DNA of 64,000 nt. Origin: Adiantum capillus-veneris (Eukaryota; Streptophyta; Polypodiopsida; Polypodiales; Pteridaceae). The translations under genes and the position numbers were made by a program. Below the pieces are notes generated by a model. The model was not told the DNA's origin. It did not search any database and was given only the letters and a program-made list of their open reading frames with translations. The stretch's first letter is position 1. Each line of letters begins with the position of its first letter. The stretch covers positions 173,046,740 to 173,110,739 of the forward strand of contig CM043944.1 of NCBI GenBank assembly GCA_014529385.2. Reading direction: 5' to 3'. This document shows positions 31,254 to 43,690 of the stretch, piece by piece.

Positions 31254-32908
31254 TAAAGCTTGATGATCAACATAGAAAACAAAGCTTGATGATCAACATA
31301 GAAAACAAACTTGTTGGCCAGAAGGTAAAAGAAAAATTTCTTCACTGCATAAATCATACATAAACCTTCTCGCTTTGTAGTGTTGTAGTTTCTCTCAGCA
31401 TCATTCAACTAACGACTTGCAAAGCTAATAGGGTAGTCCAGTTTATGTTCTCCTGGTTGAGCTAGAACACACCCAATAGAAAAATTCGATGCATCAATAT
31501 GCACATGGAAAATTACATTCCAATCAAGCACTCGTAGAATAGGAGTGCTAGTCAAGGTCTTTTTTAATGACTCATAAGCATAGTCACACTCCGTGGTCCA
31601 TTGGAACTCAATAAGAAGCTTGTACATAGGACGAGCTATCTTGGCAAAGTTTAAAATAAACCGTCGGTAATAACCAACATGGCCCATGAACCTTTGAACT
31701 CCTTTATAGTTTGTAGGAGGTGGCAATTCAGCAATGGCTTTAATTTTGCTCTCATCTGTGGAAATCCCATTTTTGGACACTTTAAGCCCTAAAATGACTC
31801 CATGTTTAACCCAAAATTGGCATTTGAAAGGGTTTAAAGAGATGTGATACAATCTGCACTTCTCAAACACTTTTCGTAAGCATGATAGATGTTATTTCCA
31901 AGAGGAATAAACACAGAGGTCATCTAAGAAAGTTTCACAAAACTCCCTCAAATATTCTCTAAAAGTAGTGTTTATTAATCTTTGAAAAGTAGCAGGGGCA
32001 TTGGTTAAGCCAAAAGCCATAACACGAAATACAAACACTCCAAATTCGGTTATAAAGGCTGTTTTAGCTTGGTCCTCCAGCATAATTTTGATTTGATTGT
32101 AGCCAGAGTACCCATCTAAAAAGCTATAAGCTTCCTTCCCTGCAACTCTTTCAAGTACATGTTCTAAATATGGCAAGGGATAATGGTCCCTCCTAGTGGC
32201 GGCATTGACCTTCTTGAGATCCACGCACACTCTGAGTTTCCCATTCTTTTTTGGCACAATCACTATTGGAGACACCCATTCTGAGTGCTCAATAGGTTCT
32301 ATGAATCCGCATTTCACAAGCTTTTCAATCTCTTCTTGAATGTTTTTTGCATATTTAGGATTCATTGGGTAGGGTCGTTGCTGAACTGGTTTAGCCATGC
32401 TATTCATGGGGATTGTGTGTTGCACCACGGAAGGTGGAACAGCTTTCATATCATGATATGTCCAGGTAAATATATCCCTGAATTCCTTGAGAAGTTCTTT
32501 AAGTACACACTCCTCAGTCTCTGTCAGATCTTGGGCAATGAAAACAGGTTTGGACTCTTCTTCTGAGTCTGCTAACTCTATTTCCTTAACTATCGTTGGA
32601 CCATCATAGACTCCATTGCTCCCATCGATAGGTTTTCTTTGAGCCTTTGTATACACACCCTTACGTTCCTCTGTGGTATAGGATTTGAAATGTTCAGGTG
32701 CAAGGTGTAAGTTTGTGGGGTCCTGTTGTTCTATGGACTGTGATTTCACTTCCGATTCCTTTTGTTGTTGAGCTAACTCTCGATTTTGTCGTCTCCTTAC
32801 GGTACGGCTCAACTTTGGCTTCTCTATAGCCTCTAGTTGTACAATGTTAATGGGTTGTGGACTACACCACATAACGCTTTGAAGGTATTCACCCCAGTTA
32901 TCTACCAA
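31254..32908 (-). pseudogene. Gypsy reverse transcriptase and RNase H of E
   Basis: Reverse transcriptase runs from about 32,430 (P-Y-P-M-N-P) through Y-P-L-P near 32,185, S-F-L-D-G-Y-S-G-Y near 32,115, A-F-G-L-T-N-A-P near 32,010, and the catalytic box F-L-D-D near 31,920 (F for the common Y). One in-frame stop at about 31,892 separates it from the thumb/connection and RNase H (31,409-31,870; H-V-G-Y-Y-R-R-F near 31,675; D-A-S near 31,490). Another stop near 31,407 and the 26-base duplication break RNase H. The N-terminal 150 residues are lysine/glutamine-rich linker. Confidence 0.9.
31257..31308. repeat. 26-bp tandem duplication in RNase H of E
   Basis: AGCTTGATGATCAACATAGA plus six bases, present twice in tandem (31,257-31,282 and 31,283-31,308). 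26 is not a multiple of three, so it shifts the frame. The two neighbouring open frames differ by exactly that shift. Confidence 0.95.
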
Positions 32909-32935
32909 CTTCCGATGAGCATCACATGCCCCTAT

Positions 32936-33352
32936 CTAATTAAGCCATTCTGCGGTAGATCTCTTTTCATTTATTCTAGCACGCACATTTGCTCGATACC
33001 GTCGCCTCTTATATCTCTTACTCCTCTTGTCTAATTTTTTATTACGGCCGATCTCTAGTGAAGAGTCACTAGAGGAATTGCTACTTGTGTCTTCTATTCC
33101 CTTAGATAGATTGTCATCTAGGGTACCATTGGGCCCTAAAGGGTTTGTCCCCACATTTGCACTAAGATTTAACTCAGATTCTTTGTCCTCATAGTCAATT
33201 TCAATTGATGATTCTGACCCCAAATCGTGTGGGCTATAGTCTTGTGAGGCACTACTAGTTCCAATGCCAGTCAAACCTTCATCTTGTAGGTCATTAGAAG
33301 CTATATGCACTGCTCCTACCATATTTAAGGGGTACGAGTGGTGGTATTTCAT
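32936..33352 (-). pseudogene. Acidic-to-basic linker of E polyprotein
   Basis: In frame with the protease upstream and the reverse transcriptase downstream, separated only by single stop codons. Serine/aspartate-rich first, then very basic (K-R-S-K-R-Y-K-R-R-R) near 33,000. A nuclear-localisation or nucleic-acid role is possible but not shown. Confidence 0.5.
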
Positions 33353-33364
33353 CCCCCTCAGGTG

Positions 33365-34852
33365 TTACGAGGTCGTCCCCCTATTTCCCCAAGTGTCTAT
33401 GGTTGCTGCTAGGTGGACCCAATCCACATTGTCCGACTCAGTCATCCCAAGTAGTACATCCATATAAGGAGAATCTTCCCCAACATCAGTGTCCGCTTTA
33501 CACGTGTAACAATACTGCAATGGGGCCGAGTGAACTGTGGTGGCAGATATATGATCAATTATAAACATGTTTCCTAGAGGATGTGCTCGACCAGTTACAA
33601 GATCCACTGTAATGACAGAATCTTGGAACTGCAAGTAGACATGGTTTTTCGACCAGTCATGCACCATTTTTGCTTCCCTCATGAAAGGACATCCTAAGAT
33701 CGTCTCCGATGCCATAGTGTGTTTGGAGAAATCCATAACAATGAATCTAATTCTTATTTTATGTCCAAAGACCTTGATCTTGAGATCTTCTAGCATCCCA
33801 ATAGGTTTAACAATAGACCCATTGGCCATCTTCACTACTATGGTTGTGGTCGCAAGGTGAGGTCTTCCCATAGTTTCCCAGCAATTTTTAGTCACAATGC
33901 TAACCCCAGCGCCACCATCAAGGATTCCCTTCACAGTTAATCCCTTAGTAGTGACTGGTATGGTCGCATTGGATTCATCACCCTCATAGTATTGTCCCAA
34001 CTTGTTAACATGTATTTCTATAACAAGGTTCTCATCTAGGTTGGGTTGTGGATCTAAGTGTTCCTCCTCTATTGGCATCTCCCCAGCTCTATCCATCTGT
34101 GCAAATTCTGGTAGCCCAAACTTTAGTTCTCCATTGAGGAAGGCTCGAAGAGCTGAGACTAGCTTAGGGTCTTTATATAGTTTGGACATGATGGTGGTTC
34201 TAACTTCTGAAGACATGAAATCCATCAATTTGGCAACGTTTAATGGCACCTTTTGGGCTTCAGTCTCTTGACATGGGGAAGATGGGATCTCCATTTCCTC
34301 AATAGGATCAAGTAGTCCCTCTGTAAACATTCTTTCCATCAAGAAGTGAGTACGCCCACTTTCCCATGACTTTAAGTCACTTTCTTCTTGGATGAGACTA
34401 GGTATGGCTAAGGGTCTATGGACTTGGTGAGGTTGTTGTTGCATAGAGAGCACTGTGTTCGTAATCTGGATCTGCCTAGGTGTTGGTTCTAGATCCCTTT
34501 GGGTATCTTCTACCAAATTCCTTAATTGCTTGACTCGCTCGATCTCCTCTGTAGGGTTTGGATAAGTTCCTATCTTCTTCTTGGATCCTGGCCATTGTGG
34601 CTCATGAAGATCTTCCTTGTTGGTTTCTGTCTTAGTGGTCGTTTTGATCTCCATGGTTTCACTTGAATCAGAATCCTCTTCAGCGTCGTTCATATATACG
34701 GGGTCGTCACTAGTCCCTATGTTGGGCTTTGAACTAGGGTCTGACTTCGCTGCTTTTTGCGATCTCTTGCTTCGTGTTTTCTTCTTTTTTTGAGATTGGG
34801 CAATTGATGCCATGTCTCTTTCCTCAAGAATATAATTTTGTTTTTGGAGCAT
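33365..34852 (-). pseudogene. Protease region of E polyprotein
   Basis: 495 open codons. A very basic N-terminus (K-K-K-K-T-R-S-K-R near 34,785) is followed by an acidic stretch. The retropepsin part contains G-I-L-D-G-G-A-G-V near 33,915 (active-site variant D-G-G-A) and I-L-G-C-P-F-M near 33,695, about 73 codons later. In frame with the linker downstream through one stop near 33,363. The preceding G-Q-Y-Y-E-G phrase is shared with element H. A canonical D-T/S-G-A is not present; Gly replaces the T/S. Confidence 0.75.
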
Positions 34853-34855
34853 CGA

Positions 34856-37764
34856 TCATGTGAGTACCTTTATTGATACCACACGTGTACTTTGTGATGG
34901 GTCCTCGGTAACCTCAATCAAGTTCAATGGCGTGATCTTCGGTGCATTTGGATTATTTGGACATTGGACAATCAAATGATCTATGCCACATCGATTACAC
35001 ATATAGGCATTGTGGACGTGCTCGCTTGATTGGTTTGCATTAGTGTGGCGTCTTTTGTAGCCTAATAGGACACTTGGCCACACGATGCGGACCTCCAAAC
35101 TCATAGCATTGAAGAGGTGGTCTCTTAGCAGTGTAATTGATATTTTGGCCTCTTGCCGTAAGAGCAGCTACTTGATAGAAAAGTTTGACTTGTCCCCAAT
35201 AGTCCTCCATGTAGTATTGTGGACTTTCTTCAAGCACATCCATCCCATAGGCAATATCAGGATCTATATCTTCCTCACAGCCTTCCAAACAAGCAATAGA
35301 TGACTCACAACCCACTTGATTCACATAAGTGATTCTCTGATGTGGTGGTTGCGGTTCTAGCACTGGAGGTGGTAAGGGAGTTGTTTCAACAACATTTTGG
35401 GCCCTAGGGACCATGTGTTGTGATGTTTGTTCAAGAGGTGGGACCGGCATCAATGCAGGCACTCGAGGTGTGTTTGTCCATGCTAAGCTTGGTCTATTGG
35501 TCATCGTGCGCTTAAATACTATGCAATCCTTAGCTTGATGACCATACCTCCCACAGGCATTGCAATTTCCATTGAATTTTTCTCTAAAAGTAGGGCATTC
35601 ACTAGTACTATGTGGTCCATAGCATATTGAGCACCATTGTTGCTCCCTTCTTGGATACATATGATTGTTTTGCGGAGCACGATTGTCTCTAAGACTCTCC
35701 TGAATAGCCTTGGTGAGATCTGCTAAAGTCATCTTAGATATCTTTGGCTCCTTAGCAATAGGCTTTAGGGTCATTGGCTGATGCCTCAATGCTTGCGAAC
35801 TAATAGATTTAGGATCAATAGATACTCTTTTTCCTTGAATCATTAAATTATCCTCCAATTGGATCGCATTGGTGGTGACTACTTCCCAAGTGGTGATACC
35901 TCTAATGACTAGGCCATTGTAGATATCCTCATGTCGTAATCCCCTAATGAATCTATCAAGCAATTGATTATTATTGAAGCGCTCATTTGGATTACAACAA
36001 GAATTCAAATGCTTCAAGCGACTAATAAAGTCTCTCACCAACTCTCCTTCCTCTCGTTGGGCCTATTGGATCTGAGAGGCTACACCCCAAAGCACTCCAT
36101 CTCGTATGTATTCTTTCAAGAACAGTATCCTAAGAGTCGGGTAAATCGTTTTTTCTTCCACCCTTAGGATTCTATACCAATTTCCAGCCTTTCCACTTAA
36201 GGTTAGGCTTAAAGCATTACTCTTATGCAGGTCATTGTGTTCTCCTAGAGAATCGCATATTTGTTCAAACACTTCGATATGCTTTCTCACATCCCCGTCT
36301 CCACTAAATTTTTGTGTGAGCTTGGCTATTTGTATTGCCTTACTTCTAGGCTCTCTATTAGGCGTGTTACACATATTCTTAGCAATAGATCGACCAATAG
36401 CTTGAGCAAATGTTGCCAAGTCACCTAAGTGAGCAGGCACCGTGGGTGAAGGCGCTCTAGAGACTAAATGTGGAGTAGGTATTGGCATTGGGCTTGGCGC
36501 ATAGGAAGCCCTTGGGTTCCACTTTTGGTATGGTGTTGTGCCATGTGGCGGCCCAAAGTTCATATGGGTGGCCCTAGGCATAGCAAGCGTCGGATGTGAC
36601 ATGCTAATGCTAGCCTGTATGGTCCCATGGAAATAAGAGCTTGGGTGTTGTGGTTGTGGAGAATATGTTGTTGAAACAATGGGAGGGGTAGGAACTACAT
36701 GAGTACGAGGACCCATGGGTGTATACGATTGGTACACACTTGTAGATACTGTTGCAGGCATTGAGCTACCATGTAACGATGCTTTACTAACAAATGAGAT
36801 CCATGGCGTGTTTCTCGGCATGCCCATCATTGGGGTAGGCATGGTAGCCGTGGTGTCATCAAGGGACAGATAAGCTAGACTTGGAAAGGTAAAGCTATCA
36901 CTTGTGGGCTCAGATTGCACTGAGACCCCTGGCAAAACAACATATGGAGGATCCATCGAACTTACTGAGGGAGTCTCCATTTGCAATAAGGTCGGTTGTT
37001 TAGCCTTTCCTGTATCCAAGAATCTCATGAGACCCGTTGAAGGCATGTTGATTCCCTTGTTCTGTCTCTCTAACTCAATGACCCTATGGATGACCTCACA
37101 AACTCTTTGTTGTTGATCCTCCACACTAGTAGATTGTAGGACATCTAACCAACCCCACGTGATAGGTGTGACATGTGTATAGGTCGGTTAGATTCTCCAT
37201 TTGTAGTTCGTATTCCCAGTTCTCATTTAAGAACGCTCCATCTATGCTTGAGGTGCTAGGGGTGTCCTTTGAGCTAGATGCAATGTGGCTCTCTATGGGC
37301 TGACCCTTAGTGGTCGCTAATTCAAGAGCACTCAATTGCTCTCCTAGCAAGGATATTGACATAGGATCTTTCGCTTTTAACTCTCTTCGTTGCTCCGCCT
37401 TGCGTAAGCTCTCGATTTCCTTTTCCCTAGCTGCAATGATATATCGCTCAACCGCTTGCACTTCGGCAAGGCTTTTACCATCAGGTAATATAACCTCAGA
37501 GGGGAATAGCTCCGAAGAGTCAGGGTGTGCAACGAATGGAGCATTCACGTGTACACTCTCCAAGAGCATGGGGTCTAAGTTGGTCATGAATGGCGAATTT
37601 ACTTCCCCATCCCCCTCATTTACATCGTTAGCTCCATGTTCGGATCGAGTGGCTCTACTAAAGGTTTCCTTCAAGTGGCTAAGCATGCTCGGCCCGGACC
37701 ATGGACCCATGGTATGCATGTCTTGGCTTGAGCTATCGGGATTAGGCATTGGGAAACCCTCCAT
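34856..37764 (-). pseudogene. Gag of E with several zinc knuckles
   Basis: Starts at ATG 37,764. The first 213 codons end in a frameshift near 37,130. A proline/serine/threonine-rich segment (36,400-36,950) follows, then the retrotransposon gag core around 35,850-36,330 (F-S-G-D-G-D-V-x-K-H near 36,295; W-Y-R-I near 36,175), with one in-frame TAG at 36,063. Zinc knuckles: C-S-I-C-x3-H-x4-C near 35,615, C-N-A-C-x4-H-x4-C near 35,545, a degenerate C-Y-E-F-x3-H-x4-C near 35,090 and C-N-R-C-x3-H-x4-C near 34,980. The x3 spacing is one short of the usual x4. A frameshift near 35,060 precedes the last knuckle. Confidence 0.82.
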
Positions 37765-38704
37765 GACATCGTAGTCAAAGGAAGAGTCACTAGCTGCTAT
37801 GTTTGGGTCTTGGTTTGTACTTCCTTAAGTTCCAGTCGTCGAGGGCCCGGAACCTAAGGTAGGTGGATATTGAGAACTCGTGTAAGTCGAAATTCTCTCT
37901 AGTTGCTCCGTCTCTAGCACACAACTAGAGCGCAGATGCATGTGCCTTTGGCACCCTACAAGTGTCGACGAATAACCTCAAAGGTTAACCGCTTACTTTT
38001 TTAGGCGTCCGTTTTCACTCGTTTTTTGATGTTTTTTAATGATTGGTTTTTTTTATTAAAGTGTTTGATAGCTCGAAACGAGCGTAGCACTTAGAGGGTC
38101 GTGGTGTGCTTTACAACACAACGTTCGGTCACTTGAAGCTCCGTTGGTCCTCAAAAAGGTTGATTTTTAGCTACGTGTGAGGCTAAAATACGTAATTTTA
38201 TAGTGCAACTGAGGCCTGAGCCTGAGCATGAGCTTGGGCTTGGGTCTGGGGGATATCCCAATCTCGGTCCTACCTTTAAATTTTTAATCTTTTATTTATT
38301 TATTTATTTATTTTGGGATAAGGTCGCCGTGGCCGCGATGTGTGCGCGAGCACACACACACCTAACCTACCTGCTTACCACTAATACAGCTACTGTTACA
38401 CACTAACACACTACTACAACAACTCACTAGCTAACAAAACTACTTACTGTACTTTACAGAGAACTAACGTTATGGATCTACAACCTTAATACTAACACCT
38501 TATCACAGAGAAAACACGGTACCTTTCAAAACCTTATTAACAAAGAAAACACAGTACCTTTCAATTCCTTATTAACAAAATAATACACAACAGCAAAACA
38601 AACTCCTTTTTCTCAATACACACACCTTCCTTCTCTACCTTTCCTACAATTGAAATTGCACCACAAAGAAGCACATAGTGCCATTCAAGCTTAGTGTATG
38701 GCAT
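37765..38704 (-). other. 5' untranslated leader of E
   Basis: About 940 bases between primer site and gag start. It carries an ATTT repeat at about 38,290-38,312 and CA-rich sequence. No coding signal. Confidence 0.6.
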
Positions 38705-38722
38705 TCCCCGGCAGCGGTGCCA
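38705..38722 (-). other. Primer binding site of E
   Basis: The minus strand reads TGGCACCGCTGCCGGGGA four bases after the LTR end. The GCCGGGGA end is typical of plant gypsy sites; the priming tRNA was not determined. Confidence 0.8.
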
Positions 38723-38726
38723 AAAA

Positions 38727-38975
38727 TGTGTGCGTCTGTCGCACGTGTCAATGCAAGGAACTTGCCAATACACTGTGTACGAGCTACAAATGGCTCCAAG
38801 CACACAACTAGCCTAAACTAGTAGCTCAAAGATGGCGATGGTGGGTCACTCATTGCTCTACGCTTGCTGTCGTGGAGGATTTCTCGCCGCGAAGAAGAAG
38901 GAGCCGTTGCTGCGCCGCGCTCAATCGCTTCTCCACCGCCGTGCCATCGTCGCAATGCTTGATCGCACTCTCTCT

Positions 38976-39020
<45 letters not shown>

Positions 39021-39309
39021 GGAGATGAAGAAGAAGAAGATGGAGATGGAGCAAGAGCACTCTTCAATTGCACAAATGAGAGAATGATGAATTTTAGGTT
39101 TAGTTGATTTTTATATGAGCTCGCCCCATTCACATTTGGGCGCCCATGCTTAGCCGACTAATCCCTTGAATGTTCCAGTTAGAGTGCGCCTCTCATCGGC
39201 GATGACTCTTACCCTTTTCCTATTGGATCGACAAGCCCGGTACGTGACTCTACCAAATAAATAATACGGTGTCCATCTTAGGTGATAGGAATGTGCATGA
39301 GGGTTAACA
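38727..39309 (-). repeat. 5' LTR of E (583 bp)
   Basis: On the minus strand it runs from TGTTAACCC to GCACACA. Partner of 25,776-26,395. Contains the (CA)n tract 38,983-39,019. Confidence 0.92.
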
Positions 39310-39314
39310 GAAAT
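39310..39314. other. Target site duplication GAAAT (right of E)
   Basis: Matches 25,771-25,775. The B3 integrase reading phase is kept when one copy is counted. Confidence 0.92.
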
Positions 39315-41222
39315 GCATTAAATTCATGAGACATATACTCCCCCCCTCGATCGGAAGGAAGGGTGCCCATGGTACATTTCGAGATATTTGTAGCCATAGC
39401 AAGAAATTGTTTGAAGCACATAAATACTTCGGACTTCGCTTTAAGCGGAAATACCCATGCATGCCTGGAGTAATCATCAACGAAAGTAATTGCCCAAAGA
39501 CGAAGTTTGCATGGGCCCAGAAACATCACTATGCACAAGTTGCAATCTCCATGTCGCCCTAACAGAACCGTCCTTTGAAACTTAGAACACTGCATTTTAC
39601 TCAAAATATAGCATTCACAAACGTGTTTGACAGATGCTTCAAGAGGCGGCAAAGAAGCAACCATACCAGATTTTTGCAAATGCAGCAAACTGGCGAAATT
39701 CCGATGACCAAAACGTGCATGCCAAAGTTTTGCATCTGAAATAGCCTTTGAATCCACAATTGCATTTGCAAAATTCTGCCCACACTTGTCATACAAAGTG
39801 AGCTTATGCAGGCCACGACATAAAATGCCAGATGGAACAATTTTGTCATCGAAACTAAGATCATGTATTGTACATCTGTCATCCACAAATTTGACTACAA
39901 GACTAAGTCTAGTAAGTGCAGATACAGACAAGAGATTCTTCTTGATCCCAGGTACATAAACTACATCAACAAGTGTGAAAGAACTAACTACCATTTACAG
40001 AAGTAAGCATAATCTTTCCAACTCCTAAGAGGCATTATTGGCACAAATAACTAAATTTCCATGAGGGACAGACTCAAGAGAGGTGAACAAATCATGATGT
40101 GAGGTAATGTGCTTTGTAGCACCACTGTCAAAATACCACACATGTGAATCTACAACAACTGACATGCATGCATCATGGACAACAGGATTATAGGTACACT
40201 GCACTAAAATCCCATTCTGCATCAACATCAGCATCACAGTCTCCTTTCACAAAAGACTCAACAATAGTTGCATTTGTAGTGAAACCAGCACTTGCAGCGG
40301 AACCACCCTCTTTCTTCTTAGCCTCTTTGGCCTTCAACTTAGGACACTGCTTGATCAAGTGATCATTAGCTTTACAATAATGGCAATGCATCTTCTTTTT
40401 TCCCTTATCACCAAAATTTTCAGACAAATTGTTGCCAACAGAAGCATTAGGAACAGGTGATTTTCCACTCGCAGAAGAATCATAAGAAGTGGTTGCATTG
40501 CTGTTACCACCCTTTCTTTGAGCAGCAATAAAAGCCCGTTCAATTGCACACTGTCTAGTTGTGTCTTTTCTGGAAAGTAACTCTTGCAAAAACAATGTGC
40601 ACAATGCATCACACTTGACAACTTCAGGATGTCGTGAGTCTCCAAGTACTAGCAAAAGTCTTATAAGAGTCTGGTAAGGCATCAAGAACAGTTTGCAGCA
40701 CAAGGGAACTGCCTGAAATGACTTCACCTGTAGAAATAAGCTGCTCACTAATATGCTTCACACCAGCAAGGAAAGTGTCCATATCATCTTCCTCATGCAT
40801 AATCTTCGACTCCAGCTCTTTACGCAGCAATGCAATTTTTGCCTCATTGCGGCTTGCATAAAGAATATCCCAAGACTGTTTTGCAGATTTCATTGAACGA
40901 ATGTGAGGAGTAATGGTGCGCTTCATAGACACCACAATCAAAGCATGAGCCTGCGCGTCCTTTACATCCCAATGAGCTTGTTCTACCGTAGGCAAAACAA
41001 CTCTAACAGCAGCGATCCTTGCAAACAGCAAGACCTGCAACATCCTCAACATCGCCTACACCCTCAAAACCAGGATATGCACCAATGCCTTGCACAATAT
41101 TACAGACGCCCTTTGCCACAAGAACATGTTGCATCATGTAAGCCCACATAGGGTAATTGTCCCCATCCAATCTGTCCTCATCAGCAAACATCTTGAACAC
41201 ATATGTGTTGCTGTCAGCCATG
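39315..41222 (-). pseudogene. Copia gag-protease-integrase start of B3
   Basis: Gag begins at ATG 41,222 (M-A-D-S-N). There are breaks near 41,030, 40,690, 40,195 and 39,995. The knuckle C-H-Y-C-x4-H-x4-C is near 40,375. Protease D-S-G-A is near 40,125. The GAG-pre-integrase phrase L-W-H-A-R-F-G-H is near 39,715. Integrase continues to G-G-E-Y-M-S-H-E at 39,320-39,345, where E interrupts; it resumes at 25,770 with L-A-S-R-G-I-K. Compared with B1, gag is more decayed. Confidence 0.87.
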
Positions 41223-41568
41223 GTAAATGTTGCACTTGATGTGAAAACTGCCCAAAAAGAGGAGAAACGAACGAGAACAACATGTGTTATATAACACAAA
41301 CCGTAGAAGACTGTAAGGGACCTGTTATGCAAAAAATGACACGGATAAAAATTCTATACAAAATGACGAAATAGCTCGTGCAATACTGCCTGTAGTGGAA
41401 ACGGAGGCTGAAATGAGCCTAAATAAAAAATATGAACAAACTAAGCTCTTCTGGTTCTCCCAAAAATTTTGTCAACTTGCGAACGCTCGTCGAAACTCAC
41501 AAAAATCGAAGAAAGTGAGCAGGCATGTGCTGGAGCTGCTGGCGACTAAGCTTGGGAGGATGCAACCT

Positions 41569-41580
41569 GCTCTGATACCA
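41569..41580 (-). other. Primer binding site of B3
   Basis: Minus strand TGGTATCAGAGC, two bases from the LTR end. Confidence 0.9.
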
Positions 41581-41582
41581 AA

Positions 41583-41800
41583 TGTTGGAATTAGGGTTGC
41601 AAGAAAACACACACATCTTGGGGAAGATGAAGGAAACTCTGGGCACACAATAGAGAGTGTATTACTTAGTGTGCAATGGAAAGATAGATAGCCCTAGAAT
41701 GATGAGTGTATATACAATGCACGGGGGAAAAAACCTCCTAGTGAGGAAAAAAATGCCTAAGTGTGTTCACACACATGACCACCACATGTATATGGTAACA
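41583..41800 (-). repeat. 5' LTR of B3 (218 bp)
   Basis: Partner of 23,135-23,361. Slightly shorter through a small deletion around 41,755. Confidence 0.92.
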
Positions 41801-41805
41801 GATAA
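41801..41805. other. Target site duplication GATAA (right of B3)
   Basis: Matches 23,130-23,134. Confidence 0.9.
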
Positions 41806-43180
41806 ATATGATGTGTTTTCCATATTTCAAAGATGGAAAGCCTTTGTGGAGAATGAAGCAGGTACCAAGCTTAAATGCCTTAGATCCGACAATGGAGGCG
41901 AATATTGCAGCCAAGCTTTTGAAAGATTTTGTGCTAGCAATGGCATTTGGAGGCAAAGGACAATCCCAAGGACACCTCAACAAAATGGCATTTCAAAAAA
42001 GGATGAACAAAACAATCATGGAGCGAGCACAAAGCATGCAGCTACATGCAGGCCTACCGCTTGAGCTTTGGTCAGAAGTAGCATGTCGATGTCTTAATCA
42101 ACCGGTCACCCTCAACGGCATTGGATGGGGGAGTTCTAGAAGAAGCATGGACAGGTAAACCGATTCTCAAAGTGTTTGGGTGTGATGCTTTTATGCACAT
42201 AGAAAGAAGCCCAAGGTCAAAGCTAGATGCCAAGTCCAAAAAGTGTTTCTACATTGGCTATGGAGAAGCCAACTTTGGGTATCGCGTATGGAATCTCGAA
42301 GATGATAGAATCTTTAGGAGTAGGGATGTAATTTTCAATGAACAAAATATGTACAAAGATTACTTAGAAAGAAACAAACAAAGGATACAGGTAATGAGTA
42401 CATGGAGCTTGAGGACGATGAAGACTCAAGGAGTGCAAGTGATGACAACGTGCAACAACGTAAACCAAATGAGGAGTGTCAACCTATGCCCCAAAGATCT
42501 ACAAGAGCAAGTAGATCTCCAGAAAGGTTTGTTCCTTCCTTCAACCATCTCTTAGTCTCAAATTTTGGAGAGCCGGAATCATACGAAGAAGCTATGCAAC
42601 ACGAATCCAAAGAAGAATGGATGAAGAGCATGCAGTAGAGATGGACTCATTACATCGCAACCAAACATGGGAGTTGGTTGAGTTGCCTAATGGTAAGCGG
42701 GCACTGAAGAACAAATGGGTGTACAAGTTGAAGGAACAAGAAGGTGGGAAGAAAAGGTGCAAGCCCAAGCTTGTGGTAAAAGGATTTCTCAAAAGAAAGG
42801 TGTCGATTTCAATGAGATATTTTCTATTGTTGTAAAAATGAGCTCAATTAGGCTTGTCTTAAGGGTTGTTCATGACTTAAATCTTGAGTAAATGGATGTG
42901 AATACGACATTCCCTCACGGCGACTTAGAGGAGGAAATCTACATGCTTCAACCAAAGGGGTATGAAGTAAAGGGTAAGGAGAAAATGGTTTGCAGATTAA
43001 AGAAGAGCTTGTATGGTTTAAAGCAAGCATCAAGACAGTGGTACTTGAAGTTCGATCGATGGATGTTGGATCACGAATTCGAAAGATGCAACTCAGATCA
43101 CTACATCTACACGAAGAATTTGGGAGATGGGAAGTTCATCATCCTAATGTTGTATGTTGATGACACACTGATTTCAAGTG
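41806..43180 (+). pseudogene. Copia integrase and reverse transcriptase of D, part 2
   Basis: Continues the integrase piece at 23,043-23,134 in phase. Integrase has L-R-S-D-N-G-G-E-Y near 41,885, then P-Q-Q-N-G near 41,980 with a frame break straight after it. The C-terminal phrase K-C-F-Y-I-G-Y-G is near 42,245. Reverse transcriptase has N-K-W-V-Y-K-L near 42,715, D-V-N-T-T-F-P-H-G-D-L near 42,900, S-L-Y-G-L-K-Q near 43,010 and Y-V-D-D near 43,155. The sequence jumps to LTR directly after Y-V-D-D, so the rest of the transcriptase and RNase H are deleted. Frameshifts also near 42,080, 42,410, 42,630 and 42,890. Confidence 0.85.
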
Positions 43181-43690
43181 CCCATTATGAGGAGAAGCCA
43201 TCGTTCGTAAGAAAAATCACTCGTCGGAAAACCAAAAATTAATGCCCAGTCTCGAGCTCGAAACTCAATGACTGAATGGCCGCATTGAAGAGTCCAACTT
43301 GGACTTGTCTACACAAGGGTAGCTACACACGAGTGCCTCTCATGAGAGAGGGTAGCCCTTTTGGCCTATAAAAGGAGGCCTCTTCTACACACAAAAAACA
43401 TTGTGAAGTTGATGAAACAAGTTTTATGTGAGGTGGTGAAAGTGAAGCAAGGCGGGACCTCCATCAAGGGTATAATCCCTTTGTAACCTACGTCTAGTTT
43501 GAAGTACTAAAGCCATTGAGTGGCTGCTTTCCTGTGGACGTAGCCCACATTGGGTGAACCACATATATTGTGCGTGCGCTCTCTCACTCACTCTCTCACT
43601 CTACTCTATAATCTCTCGTGTGTGAAAATTATCTCTCTCCTTTAAGTAAACTACTCTAATATCTACTTACCTACGTTCTATTTCCTAACA
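43181..43690 (+). repeat. 3' LTR of D, lacking its first ~60 bases
   Basis: Matches the D 5' LTR from its CATTATGAGGAGAAGCC phrase on. Holds TATAAAA at 43,367-43,373 and continues through an R/U5 part absent from the 5' copy, ending CCTAACA. Confidence 0.78.
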
